Below, one piece after another: positions 10,395-20,850 of a DNA stretch of 64,000 bases. The stretch lies in NCBI GenBank assembly GCA_013339895.1, contig JABACO010000018.1, positions 2,205,483 to 2,269,482 of the forward strand, written 5' to 3'. This DNA comes from Ephydatia muelleri (taxonomy: Eukaryota > Porifera > Demospongiae > Spongillida > Spongillidae). A program made the position numbers and the translations under genes. The notes beneath the pieces are model-generated. The model was not told the DNA's origin, made no database searches, and saw nothing but the letters and a program-made list of their open reading frames with translations. Each line of letters opens with the position of its first letter. Position 1 is the stretch's first letter.

Positions 10395-11140
10395 TTAAAT
10401 GCATTTACAGCAAGGAAGGAGTTACACATGCAGAGCGATCCACTGTTTATGTTGTTCAATGCAGTTGCTGTTTTGCCATGGATCACGATCATCACGTCTC
10501 TTGCTTCTAGACCAAACGTTCTACAGTACTGGTGCAGATGATTCAGCATGTGCAGGCAAGCTATCAAAAATTCATTTCTGGCTTGACAAACTCATCCAGC
10601 TAGGACCAGCATATGGCTACTTTGCAGAATCAAAGAAAAGCTTTCTAGTAGTGGACCCACAATATGAGGATGTTGCTAAAGACTGCTTCAAGGATTTGAA
10701 GATTACATGTCAAGTGGCCATCACTTTCTTGGAGGTGCAATAGGCCCTTTTCCTGTGTCATGTGACCGCTCCGTAATCTAACATACGTCAGTGTCACACA
10801 ATATATATTAATACACGTCCGCCATGTTGATTCACAGCTTTTACGGAAATATCCGAGTGACGAAAAGGGCCTATTGGTGTCGCATGAACTTTATGCAACA
10901 GAGGTTGACCACTAGGTGGATTGTGTAACTAAAGTATCCAAGGCAACAGCAAAGGCTCCTTTAGTGGCATTTATTACTATGATCAAATCACTGCAGTGTG
11001 AATGGGTTTTTGTTCAGACAGTGGTTCTAGATTGTGCAGAGACGTTCCTACCCTTGCAACATGTTACGCGCATGCGTTTAGTTAGATCACTAGTTACGAT
11101 GGCCTTACCTGACTTCTCTGACATACAAACAATAGATGCA
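10395..11140 (+). pseudogene. Reverse transcriptase relic, interrupted by a MITE
   Basis: Plus-strand sequence reads [15 protein letters not shown], then [20 protein letters not shown]...[20 protein letters not shown], then after a frameshift HHFLGGAIG. The GADD motif with the LGPxYGYF and LGGAIG blocks is typical of a reverse-transcriptase family common in marine invertebrate genomes. After a 129-bp insertion the match resumes as AKAPLVAFITMIKSLQCEWVFVQ (about 10950-11040), the segment that normally follows. Stops and frameshifts make it dead. Confidence 0.65.
10743..10871. mobile_element. 129-bp MITE with TA duplication
   Basis: Termini GGCCCTTTTC and GAAAAGGGCC are perfect 10-bp inverted repeats, flanked on both sides by TA (10741-10742, 10872-10873). 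Removing it rejoins the reverse-transcriptase relic. The TA duplication suggests a Tc1/mariner-type origin. Confidence 0.8.
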
Positions 11141-11945
11141 ACATAAGTCGATAAATTAATTGTAAAAGTTAATTCGCTGATTTAATAACGTGATAATCTC
11201 TATAGTATCTGGTGAGTTTAACGGTGAAATCAGAATTTTTTTATCACAAATCTAAGCACTGATGTCCACAATTTCTGGTCTTGATATGAAAGTGACGTGC
11301 ACCATTTATTGAAATAATAACTTTAATGGTTTACAAGATGCACACAATTCTTTAAACACTCATATCTTTGTCATTATACAGCTGACAGATGTGTTTTTGG
11401 CATCAAATTGAAGGTCATTTTAAGCAGATCTGAGCTATGATAGCTGTTACTTGGTGTCGATAAAGGGTTAAAGTTTTAGCACATTTAAAGCACATTTTTA
11501 AAAATAGAGGTGTCTAGGAAATTGAAATGCAACTTTTTTAATTTTCATAAATTAAGGCCCTATCAATGTAAGTGTTTGTACGAAATAAAAAGTTTGCATA
11601 TGTACCAATAATCCCTGAGAACCACACACGGTTTAATGTGAGGGCGCCATTTTTAAAATTTACTTTTGTTTACTTATGTTCTAAGTGGTGTTATGTAACT
11701 GTCACATATAGCCACTAGTGGTGTAATTATCTAGCATGACTCAGTTTCCTTATTTGGGTACATTAGCGCGCTTTTTTTTCTCGAAGATTGTTACAACTGC
11801 CATGTTGAAATAAACTTGCACAACTATATTATTGTGACCCATTTAAGAAACATCGGCGATGTGTTCACCTGCACCTTCCACTGTGCAAATAGGCAATATT
11901 GTATACTTCAAACTATACGTTGGGTCAGTGTATTTGGTGTATGCA
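11141..11945. other. No gene recognised
   Basis: AT-rich, with stop codons in all frames. I see no recognisable feature. Confidence 0.6.
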
Positions 11946-11948
11946 TGT

Positions 11949-12130
11949 GCATTGCTTGTTGTGTGTGCCTCTGCATTGATGGTTATGTCTGCCTGTCTGC
12001 CTGTGTGCAAGTTGTGCGTGCCTGGAGGCATTGCTTGTTGTGTGTGCCTGTGCGTCGATCATTGTGTGTACCTGTATGCCTGAGTGCTAGTTGTGCGTGC
12101 CTCTAGGCATTGCTTGTTTTGTGTGCCAGA
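11949..12130. repeat. 79-bp tandem repeat, about 2.3 copies
   Basis: The block GCATTGCTTGTTGTGTGTGC recurs at 11949, 12028 and (with one change) 12107, giving a 79-bp period. The repeat unit is rich in TGTGCCTG. Confidence 0.85.
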
Positions 12131-12370
12131 GCGTGTAGGGCTCTGCACACCCCAAATTGGCATGACAGTATTAATTGGCATGAGAAATGTAAAACAAACA
12201 GTGGTAAAGGTCAACAAATACACCCCTCAGATGATTATGACGTGTGACCATCCGCATCAAATACTATATATGCTCATTACTCTGCATGGAAAGAAAGAAG
12301 GGCCACGTTCATTTTATGTCATCATCAACATCAATTTAAACTAAATTTATTTTGCATTACTTGATTAATA

Positions 12371-12450
12371 ACCGTGGTGCATGTTGATCTCTGTGATTTG
12401 GGGATTAAACTTTCATGCATGCAACACTTGTTATATGCTTACACTCAGCT
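12371..12450. repeat. Short interspersed repeat, copy 1
   Basis: The core GGATTAAACTTTCATGCA and the following CTTGTTATA recur near 32790-32820 in the same orientation and near 18730-18760 in inverse orientation. It is an unclassified short repeat family. Confidence 0.5.
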
Positions 12451-12559
12451 TTGCTGGGGAGAAATGACACGTACAAAGTTGAAGGGATGAAAAATTGAAC
12501 AGTGACTTAGTGATATTCTTTTGGCCATGCCTCTGCACACGTCACCAGAAGTATATGTG

Positions 12560-12990
12560 TGACTTCTTGAACAGTGGGATCAAGTGGTGTTGAAGGATAA
12601 AATCCTCTGCAGAAGACACGAGATGCCATCTCCGAAGGTGAGTCGAATGGATGTTGTACAGAAGTTGCATAATGCACCTCCGGGAGGGCATTTGGGTGAA
12701 GCCAAGACATTGGGTCGACTCCAAGAGCGATTCTACTGGCCAGGCTATGGGGAGGTTGTTCGACTATGGTGAAGTAATTGCTCAGATTGTGCGGCGAGAA
12801 AAAACCCTACCCAGAGACGATGAGCACCCCTGCAGAGTGTGGTGGCTGGATATCCTCTACAGTTGGTTGCAGTCGACATTGTCGGACCTTTCCCATGAGG
12901 GATAGTGGAAATGCATATGTGCTAGTTGCATCGACATGTTGGTGGAAGCATATGCCATTCCTAATCAAGAAGCAGTGACTGTGGCTGTCT
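12560..12990 (+). pseudogene. Ty3/Gypsy integrase fragment
   Basis: Over several frames the plus strand reads LKDKILCRRHEMPSPKVSR, then VVQKLHNAPPGGHLGEAKTLGRLQERFYWPGY, then a CSDCAARKNP-type zinc segment, then YPLQLVAVDIVGPFP and GNAYVLVAST, then PNQEAVTVA. This is the HHCC zinc domain and the start of the integrase core of Ty3/Gypsy polyproteins. Stops and frameshifts are frequent, and no intact protease, RT or RNase H is nearby. Confidence 0.75.
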
Positions 12991-12991
12991 A

Positions 12992-13109
12992 CTGTCAGGT
13001 GATCCCTCACTCGTTCATGTGCTGCTGTCAGCCAGGACCTTAGATTGTTGTGTGTTATTCATTGTCTCTACGGAAATCAAACGTAAAATCAACAGAAATT
13101 GCACCTCAC
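12992..13109. repeat. LTR-like direct repeat, copy 1
   Basis: The sequence from CTGTCAGGTGATCCCTCAC to AATTGCACCTCAC recurs at 14730-14873 with an extra 26 bp. It directly follows the Gypsy integrase relic. It may be part of an LTR, but boundaries were not defined. Confidence 0.5.
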
Positions 13110-13255
13110 CTAGCAAAGTATAATGGTGGTCTAGAAAGAGCAATTCTTAGGTATATAGTAAGCTTTTAAATGATGCCTTAGTAACTAAGTTTCTTTTCCA
13201 AGCCTCTAGCCCATTGGAGAATAGGTTCTGTATGTGATGTATGGTTTCACTTTTA

Positions 13256-13352
13256 ACACACACACACACACACTCACACACCTACACAACACCCACACAA
13301 CACACACACACACACACACAACACACACACACACACACACAACACACACACA
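13256..13352. repeat. (CA)n microsatellite, interrupted
   Basis: About 97 bp of CA repeats with CAACAC interruptions. Confidence 0.95.
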
Positions 13353-13401
13353 TGGGCATGCATGCCTGAGTGTGTGAATACTTATGTCGGTATCGAATTT
13401 T

Positions 13402-13680
13402 TTAGGGTTGGCTAAATCTGACAACTATAGGTGAAGGTAATAAATGACATTTCCTTCTCCCTATAGCTACTCCCTGTACAAACTCAACCCTTGTGTAATA
13501 ATGAACTAGTGGTGCCCCTGGCACAGCCATCACCACCACCTCCCAGCCCAGAACACAGATACCCCAAAAGAACATGTCGCCCTCCAGACTACTTTGGGAT
13601 ATCTCACTGAGCCCAAGACGTGCTCTCGTGAAGACGTGAAGAGGGAGGCAGTGGAATGATGTAATCTGGAGTACAGTCAT
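13402..13680 (-). pseudogene. Protein-kinase-like fragment (tentative)
   Basis: The minus strand reads LSEISQSSLEGDMFFWGICV, then LGWEVVVMAVPGAP, then RVEFVQGVAIGRRK. This resembles subdomains IX-X of tyrosine kinases, where a DxxSFGxxLWEV motif is followed by a PY segment and a QGxxxGRR-like block. No catalytic loop or activation segment is nearby, so it could be a single decayed exon or a chance resemblance. Confidence 0.3.
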
Positions 13681-13749
13681 GCACACATGCATAGGATCAG
13701 CTGGATTGCATGTATTAGTATATGAAGACATATTTTTGTGTAAGTGCAT

Positions 13750-14217
13750 GCCTTATTGGGTGTGATTACCCTTGCTGATCAGAGACATTCGACTTCACTA
13801 CCACATTTCATTACATTGGAAACGTAAGGAAATACGGTACTTGGAATTTACTCATCATGAAATGTATTATGTTATCGTATTTCCTTATGTCATTAAATAT
13901 AGTACCAGCTGGTCATGACAGCGCACACACATGTACACGTTTCAAGAAGGGTTTTCGAAAACTAATGAGTCGGTAGAGGGGAAAGCCTAGCCTAGGGTTG
14001 CTAGGTAATGATATCCGACGTGCTACCGGTATACAGAGCTGCAGCATCGCGACCCACCTATTCAAAGCAACCATACATGTAACAATTCTTTGCAAACTGA
14101 TTTGATTTGCAATGAGAGATATTTTGAAATTCCATCGTTAATTACAATGCATGTTTGAATCAAAACAACGGACTGATTAAATTCTATTGCATCAATCTAT
14201 ACAGGTTGAATGATTGC
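13750..14217. other. No gene recognised
   Basis: Only short chance frames and no recognisable repeat. Confidence 0.5.
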
Positions 14218-14267
14218 ACTCAAATGCTGCGCTAGAATACACGTGTATTCTAGCGCAGCATTTGAGT
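14218..14267. repeat. Perfect 50-bp palindrome
   Basis: Two 25-nt arms (ACTCAAATGCTGCGC... and its exact complement) meet at CAC|GTG (14242/14243) with no spacer. It could extrude as a cruciform. Confidence 0.95.
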
Positions 14268-14366
14268 AGCAGACACACTGTGAACGCGCGAGCAGTACTC
14301 AGTCGTATAGCCTGCGCCGTCGTCGCCGTTACCCGCGACGTACACTTAAGGCAATTATTACCGCAA

Positions 14367-14439
14367 CTCTCTTCTTAATGTAAAGTACATGGTATACATA
14401 CCGAAACATACACCCATGCCCTTTACATTAAGAAGAGAG
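14367..14439. repeat. 19-bp perfect inverted repeat with 35-bp loop
   Basis: CTCTCTTCTTAATGTAAAG at 14367-14385 is exactly complementary to 14421-14439. Confidence 0.95.
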
Positions 14440-14729
14440 AAATGGACAACTGAAGTGCACTGAGTGCCTGTCCGACTTCGGGCAAGGCTCAGATGGCGAT
14501 CTGCAAACCTGCTCACTTTGTCCAGTGAATGGGGATACATCTTCACTTGTACAGTAGTGGCTTCGGTTCCTCACCCCTATAACCTTCACAACAGTGTGCA
14601 GACCCTTCCAGAATCCATGCATTCCATCATGGCACTGCACTGTTATGTAGCCACACCCTGTCACCATATGCATGTATGGTGTACCTTGCACCTTTCTGTC
14701 ATACAGTTTGCTTGTGTCTACGTTGTTCA

Positions 14730-14873
14730 ACTGTCAGGTGATTCCTCCTCACTCGTTCATGTGCTGCTGTCAACCAGGACCTTAGATTTTTAGCATACAG
14801 TTGTGTGTTAATACAGTGTTATTCGTTGTCTCTACGGAAATCAAACGTAAAATCAACAGAAATTGCACCTCAC
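14730..14873. repeat. LTR-like direct repeat, copy 2
   Basis: Second copy of the 12992-13109 sequence, same orientation, 1.7 kb downstream. The 290 bp between the 14367-14439 hairpin and this copy hold nothing recognisable. Confidence 0.5.
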
Positions 14874-15022
14874 GTTCAAACATCAATGAAAGGGTGTGGC
14901 ATTTGTAGACACTGGTCCGATAAGCCATGGGAATGAGCCTGTGTTGAATGGGCACAAAGGCCTCCGGCCCTTATCGATTCGATGGATGGATTCTTTTTAT
15001 TGAAGAAGACACCATGAAAGTG

Positions 15023-15362
15023 TCTCCTCCTCCTCCTCCTCCTCCTCCTCCTCCTCCTCCTCCTCCTCCTCCTCCTCCTCCTCCTCCTCCTCCTCCTCCT
15101 CCTCCTCCTCCTCCTCCTCCTCCTCCTCCTCCTCCTCCTCCTCCTCCTCCTCCTCCTCCTCCTCCTCCTCCTCCTCCTCCTCCTCCTCCTCCTCCTCCTC
15201 CTCCTCCTCCTCCTCCTCCTCCTCCTCCTCCTCCTCCTCCTCCTCCTCCTCCTCCTCCTCCTCCTCCTCCTCCTCCTCCTCCTCCTCCTCCTCCTCCTCC
15301 TCCTCCTCCTCCTCCTCCTCCTCCTCCTCCTCCTCCTCCTCCTCCTCCTCCTCCTCCTCCTC
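15023..15362. repeat. (TCC)n tract, about 113 perfect units
   Basis: About 340 bp of uninterrupted TCC (GGA on the other strand). The poly-Pro and poly-Arg frames it creates are artefacts. Polypurine-polypyrimidine mirror symmetry allows triplex DNA. Confidence 0.98.
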
Positions 15363-16296
15363 AAATTGGCACTTATGCCACTTTAATTGAATTCTCGTGT
15401 AGGCCTACGCGTAGTATAATGTTGGGGCAAGTGCCATGCAGCGCATTATGACATTGTAATTCGACGTTCGTTAAAGCCTTTACATTAGGAAGGGGGGGTA
15501 GTCCTCCCCCTCTGTTGTTTTAGAAACTATCCAACGTAGCCAACACTCCCGTTTGGTGCCACGCTTTTGCCCCTCTAGAACAAATCATACGGTGAGGATG
15601 AGGGAGGGGTACCTTTTGTGACGTAGTGCCCCTCACTCCTAATGTGAAATTAAAACGTCATCAACCCCACCATGCACCATGCGCTTGTCCAACGTATCGT
15701 TTAATCTCACTACAAGCATGAAATACTACTATAAGGTAAATTTGGGGTTTTGTTGCATGGGACAATGTTGGATAATTCACAGCTGCATGCCCTCCTCCAA
15801 CCCCTTAATTAGTTTTACGACATGCAGCAAAAGAATATTAGGGACTGTAACACGTCATGCAGGCTTTACTGTGATAATTGACTAAGAGGCTTTACAACTT
15901 GGCATGTTGTTCAGACAGTACAGTAGGCCTTGTACAGTAGGTCAAGGTGCAAAGGACATGCGCAGATAACAACTCCCCTGTTGGAGATGCAACAACGGCG
16001 CAGGTAGCTGTTCATGTTCTGCGTGTTGACTATTTGTACGGTGTCTATTGTTCATTAGTAACGGTGTGTTTACTGTATCTGACGAGCGCATCGCGCCACA
16101 CACGAGATATCACTGACAACATTCTGTTTGTTGCCATATTGCTTACCTCCTGTTCTTTCATTAAATTTCATCTTTTTATCTTTCAATTATACTGATAAAT
16201 GAACTATAGCTAGCCTTCTGGATGTACCAAAGGTTTTCATCATCTGTCCAATATTTCGAAGAATGGCAGGAGATATTTTTGTTACGCATTGGTTAC

Positions 16297-17399
16297 CTAT
16301 CTCGCACTGGTGTGCCAGTACCTTCCGAATGTAGCATCGCCACCACTAGCATCCGTAGGTTTCAACTGCCAGCGCAACAGATCTCTTATTCGAGTTCTGA
16401 ATCTCTTATGTATTGCCATCAGGAGCAATGGACTTACTGTGGGTATCAGGTAGGCCCACACAGCCATAGCAACGTGCAGCAGTGGCACGTCCACTTCTCG
16501 AAAAAGTTTCCCTTCGCTAATGGCCACCGCTGCAACCACAGTGACATACACAGCCCCAGGAATGAAAGGTACCGGCATTGAAACGAAGAATACGCAAGCC
16601 ATTGACTTGAGAGTCCTTACTTCAGCTTCCAAGGAGATGGGGATGTCCATATGATCAAGCATCACCGGCTTCGTACGAAGACGATTTTCTTTGATGATAT
16701 AAAGCGCTTAACGTGTAGGCGTAGTGGACGGTGCAGAAAGCAAGCGAAGCTAGGATAGAGATACATATTACTGATTAGCAAGTATACAACGAACAATGGA
16801 AGAAAACGTCGTTCGTCAATCCATCCATTTGGTGTATAACAAGAAAGGACGTCCGGATCCGTCGTCCCCATTATCTGTCCTCCCTGACGACGCCTGATAC
16901 TCCAGTGAATATTGACGTAATCCAGACCATGGCTACGTAGATATACGTTCTTCTTGAGTACAATCTCTACTCAGAGAAATGAACAACTGCTCCGTACCTC
17001 TCTCGACTAATACACACGTTTAGCACCAAGTGTAGCAAGTAAGTGTGGTATCACTGGTATGGACATCGCGAATACAACGAACTGGTTCAGTGAGCACATG
17101 TTCTGTCCCAGTACCCAATCCTTGGTCATAGTTGATATCAGCAACGTTAGCGCTGGGAAAAGAGAGAATATATATAGATTGTTGATCGCCAAGGAGTAGA
17201 GGTAGATGTTGATGTTGTTCTGACCATTCACACTGCTGGCCTTCACGAGTAGAGCGATTAGGAGGGGATTCGAGACCAGGCCAAGCACTAACTGCACAAG
17301 CAATACTGGCGCGAAAATCACTGCTAACTCTGGGAGTCCAGTTGCTGTAGACGAGTTTGCCGCTAGTTCAGTCGTGTTGAGAGCGCTGGTTTGCTCCAT
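16297..17399 (-). pseudogene. Class A GPCR pseudogene (pair of 31538-32575)
   Basis: The minus strand starts MEQTSALNTTELAANSS and follows the receptor at 31538-32575 through membrane segment 1 (GLVSNPLLIALLVKAS) and segment 2, then loses frame repeatedly. A six-base insertion lies in segment 2. Frameshifts occur near 17030 before CISRERYGAVVHF, near 16870 in extracellular loop 2, and near 16710 after segment 5. The tail (16297-16665) is open again and contains the segment 6-7 region ending LIPTVSPLLLMAIHKRFR. A Harbinger-type MITE sits 20 bp upstream of the ATG. It is a decayed paralogue produced by the block duplication. Confidence 0.85.
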
Positions 17400-17418
17400 T
17401 GGAACGATAGCTGTATAA

Positions 17419-18220
17419 GGCCATTCCAAATGTGATAATAGTTTCCCGTCCGGACCTTTTTCCAAAACCCATGCGGGCGGGCGGCTATTATCCATTATTT
17501 ACATACAAATTATAAAAAATCAATATATTTATTTCTATCTATCTTACATCATCAGGCGTGAAAGCGAAAGGCGGCAGAACTGAAAATGATGGCGCTGTAT
17601 ATCCGGAGCTGTAGCTGCTGATGTCTGAGGCGCTTTGAGCCTAGAAATACGCAAGTATACGCAAGTAAAGCGGCTCTTATTTCAATGACGGACATCTTCT
17701 TGTACTACACTCAGTATAATGATGCGTGCATGTGTTATGTGTTGATGTTGATTTTCTTTTGTGCATTTAGCATTATTTGAAATGCATCTCTTGACAAGGA
17801 TAGATCAACTTCTGGAACATCCTCTGAGGGAAAATCCACCTCGGTGTTCCTTGAAACTACATATTTCAAGAACAGCCCAAACGATTTAGTAACTTCACCA
17901 CAATTCAGGTAATAGTCGCCAACACTGGATAGATCCTCCTTCCTCTGTCCGACTCGTACCAGAAATAACCTGTCCAGTTAAACAAGAGAAGATTGCTACC
18001 TTCCCGGACAGGTTTTTAATATTAAATACTTACTTGTGCATATATCTCGGCAGATAAAATAGTCCAACTCAGCACTGTTGTGTGGCAACATTCGTCGTAC
18101 ACGGACACGTTACAAGTATTCAAATTAATATTCCGATAATTAGAATAATGGACATAATGGCGGGTAGCCTATAATGACGCGGGCGGAGGACGGGAAACTA
18201 TTATCACATTTGGAATGGCC
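17419..18220. mobile_element. Harbinger-type element, 802 bp, TAA duplication
   Basis: Long inverted repeats (about 34 bp) start GGCCATTCCAAATGTG at 17419 and end with the complement at 18220, flanked by TAA on both sides (17416-17418, 18221-18223). The paralogous site upstream of the receptor at 32575 reads GTATAAACAG without the element. It is an empty site and confirms the 3-bp duplication, typical of PIF/Harbinger. A 74-codon minus-strand frame lies inside (17735-17970). Confidence 0.9.
17735..17970 (-). CDS. Unrecognised open stretch inside the Harbinger-type element
   Basis: After an acceptor-like ACAG (17970), the minus strand is open for about 75 codons: RLFLVRVGQRKEDLSS, VGDYYLNCGEVTKSFG, then SEDVPEVDLSLSRDAFQ, ending at a TAA at 17735. 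Composition looks protein-like. I do not recognise it. It could be a remnant of a second transposon protein or a captured host exon. Confidence 0.35.
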
Positions 18221-18398
18221 TAAACAGGACACCGATAGGCCTACATGCTTTTATACATAAGCAAAGTGCCAGGAAGAGTAGTTAGTTGTTCACACACATG
18301 TAGCACCTTTACATCAGAGGCTTCTGGTGACGTATGCAGAGGTGTGGCCAGAAGTAATTATAGTCACAATATTTTGTTCGGGACAGTTTCCGCGAAAA

Positions 18399-18610
18399 TT
18401 GCCCCACAGTTAAAATGTTATAAAAATGCATCGCGTTTGAATCGCTATAACTTCCCAACAGATAACGCTATCGACTTCCTATTTTCAACACTTCATAGTG
18501 ATATGGTGTAGTATGAAGTGTTGAAAATAGGAAGTCGATAGCGTTATCCGTTGAGAAGTTATAGCGATTCAAACGCGATGCATTTTTATAACATTTTAAC
18601 CGTGGGGCAA
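18399..18610. repeat. 99-bp-arm inverted repeat (foldback)
   Basis: Arms 18399-18497 and 18512-18610 are complementary with few mismatches around a 14-bp spacer. A shorter outer pairing (GGACAGTTT with AACTGTTCC) continues beyond an unpaired CCGCGAAA on the left. The left flank TTTCCGCGAAAA matches the terminal core of the MITE family at 24032, 34952, 38494 and 41839. The structure is absent from the right-hand copy. Confidence 0.9.
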
Positions 18611-19225
18611 AACTGTTCCATATTGTATAATAGGATTATAGAGTTATTAGAGTTATTAAGGTTATTATGGTTAGGGTTATAAGATTATTGGGTTATTAGG
18701 ATTATTGGAGTTAAGGTCCGGGTAATGTATAACAAGTGCATGAAAGTTTAATCTTCAAAAGGCATGCAGATAACATTATACCGGTATACCGTTATTAAAA
18801 GTAACTGGAGTGATTTTTATCGATGACCAGGTATGATGATGACATACGATGAGCGTGTGCGGTGTGCCCTTCCCCCTCCTCCTCCCCCGAACTTCAGATG
18901 CATAGTCATGAGAGTGAGCATGCATGGTATTTGATGCATGCGGAACTGCGATGTGATTACATTTCAATGCATCCCGCGCGCCTTCGAAATACTGCTTTGA
19001 AAGTTGGCAGGCAGCTTCTCTGACCTTGTATCTGATCATTGCCATACATACATGCAGTAATCGGAGACACGTTGGTGATGCCGCTGCGACGTATGGTCTG
19101 GGTAGTCCGTACAAGACTATTGTTCATGTAGTAGTCCTGGTCCTCCATCGTCGTGACGTCTGGAAGGCTACCTTATTATGTGCCAGGCCGCTGGACCATA
19201 CAGACATTTTGTATTTCACTTGTTG
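18611..19225. other. Inverted repeat-family segment, no gene
   Basis: Sequence around 18640-18790 matches the reverse complement of 32750-32880 in the right-hand block, so it is flipped relative to its paralogue. The remainder (18900-19200) is collinear with the right-hand copy. No gene seen. Confidence 0.5.
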
Positions 19226-19437
<212 letters not shown>

Positions 19438-19758
19438 CTGCTTTGCATGCATGTAAACTGATTATGCCAATGCAATAATACCCTCTACCGATATCCTATT
19501 TTAAAGATCAGGTTCGCATTCTATGTAAGGTTCGCGTGATGTCTATGGCACATTCTTGTGTATCAGCCGGCGCCACGAAGATTTGTCTTGCATGTATAAT
19601 ATACTCAATCTGTTATATAATCATCTTCAAGCTGCATGTCGTGCGTTAATGATGCCACAGCCTCCAACTGCATCTGTATAATGACACGGCAAACAAAAGT
19701 ACTATTACATCGGCATTAGTCTCATGCATGTACAGTCGCGTGATGGTCTCGCAAGGGG

Positions 19759-20850
19759 TCAGCACAGAGGTGATGTGCTGTTCTGTGTCACCATAACTTT
19801 AGTGCGGTTAACAGTACCGGGGCAGCTAGCCGTATCAGCGGGTCTCAGTTGCCAGCGGAACAGATCTTTCATTCGGGTTCTGAATCTCTTATTTATTGCC
19901 ATCAGCAGCAATGGACTTACTGTGGGTATCAGGTAGGCGCACACAGCCATGGCAACGTGCAGCAGTGGCACGTCCACTTCTCGAAAAAGTTTCCCTTCGC
20001 TAATGGCCACCGCTGCAACCACAGTGAAATATACATACCCAGCGATAAACGGTGCCATTGTAACGAAGAATACGCAAGCCATTGACTTGAGAGTCCTTAC
20101 TTCAGCTTCCAAGGAGATGGGGATGTCCATGTGGTCGAGCTTCACCGGCTCCATGCTATGCGGACGAACACGAATTTCTTTGATGATACAAAGCGCTTTG
20201 AACGTGTAGGCGTAGTGAACGGTGCTGAAAGTTAGCGAGGCTATGGTAGAGATACATGCTCCTAGCAAGTATACAACGACCAATGGAAGCAAACGTCGTT
20301 CGTCCATCCATCTATTCGGTGAATAGCATGAAAGCACATCATCCGTAGTCCCCACTATCTGTCCCCCCTGAACAAGGCCCGCCACTCCAGAGCATATTGC
20401 AGTTATCCAGACCACGGCTATGTAGATATACGTTCTTCGTGAGTACGGTTTCCACTCGGAGAAATGAACAACTGCTCTGTACCTCTCTCGACTAATGAAC
20501 GCTTGTAGAAAGGAATATGGTGCGGGTACCGTGTAGGTAATGAACTGGTTCAGTGAGCACATTGTCTGTCCCAGTACCCATTCCTTGGTCACAGTTGATA
20601 TCAGCAACGTTAGCGCTGGGAAAAGAGCGAGTAGATTGTTGATCGCCAAGGAGTAGAGATAGATGTTGATGTTGTTCTGTCCATTCACACTGCTGGCCTT
20701 CACGAGTAGAGCGATTAGGAGGAGATTTGAGACCAGTCCAACCAATAACTGCACGAGCAAGACGGGCGTGAAGATCACTGCTAGATTCGAGAGCCCAGAC
20801 GTGTTTGCCGCTAGTTCACTCGTGTTGAAAGCCACGCTAGTTATCTCCAT
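19759..20850 (-). CDS. Class A (rhodopsin-like) GPCR
   Basis: A single-exon minus-strand gene of 363 residues starts at the ATG at 20850 (MEITSVAFNTSELAAN), which matches the start of its paralogue at 34683. The frame's upstream extension has no ATG. Seven hydrophobic segments are visible. Segment 1 has GLVSNLLLIALL (Asn 1.50). Segment 3 ends SRERYRAVVHF, an ERY version of the DRY motif. Segment 4 has the conserved Trp (VVWIT). Segment 7 reads LIPTVSPLLLMAINKRFR in place of NPxxY. An N-glycosylation site (NTS) lies in the N-terminus. The ligand is unknown. It is about 90% identical by eye to 33589-34683 and pairs with it through the block duplication. Confidence 0.88.
   Translation of the reverse strand: MEITSVAFNTSELAANTSGLSNLAVIFTPVLLVQLLVGLVSNLLLIALLVKASSVNGQNNINIYLYSLAINNLLALFPALTLLISTVTKEWVLGQTMCSLNQFITYTVPAPYSFLQAFISRERYRAVVHFSEWKPYSRRTYIYIAVVWITAICSGVAGLVQGGQIVGTTDDVLSCYSPNRWMDERRLLPLVVVYLLGACISTIASLTFSTVHYAYTFKALCIIKEIRVRPHSMEPVKLDHMDIPISLEAEVRTLKSMACVFFVTMAPFIAGYVYFTVVAAVAISEGKLFREVDVPLLHVAMAVCAYLIPTVSPLLLMAINKRFRTRMKDLFRWQLRPADTASCPGTVNRTKVMVTQNSTSPLC

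Noticed and set aside
14876-15451. Poly-Pro and poly-Arg frames
   Set aside because: Translations of the TCC array, with no supporting gene structure.
16297-17495. Treating the leftmost receptor as a functional gene extended into upstream sequence
   Set aside because: At least three frameshifts; the upstream extension is the Harbinger-type element.
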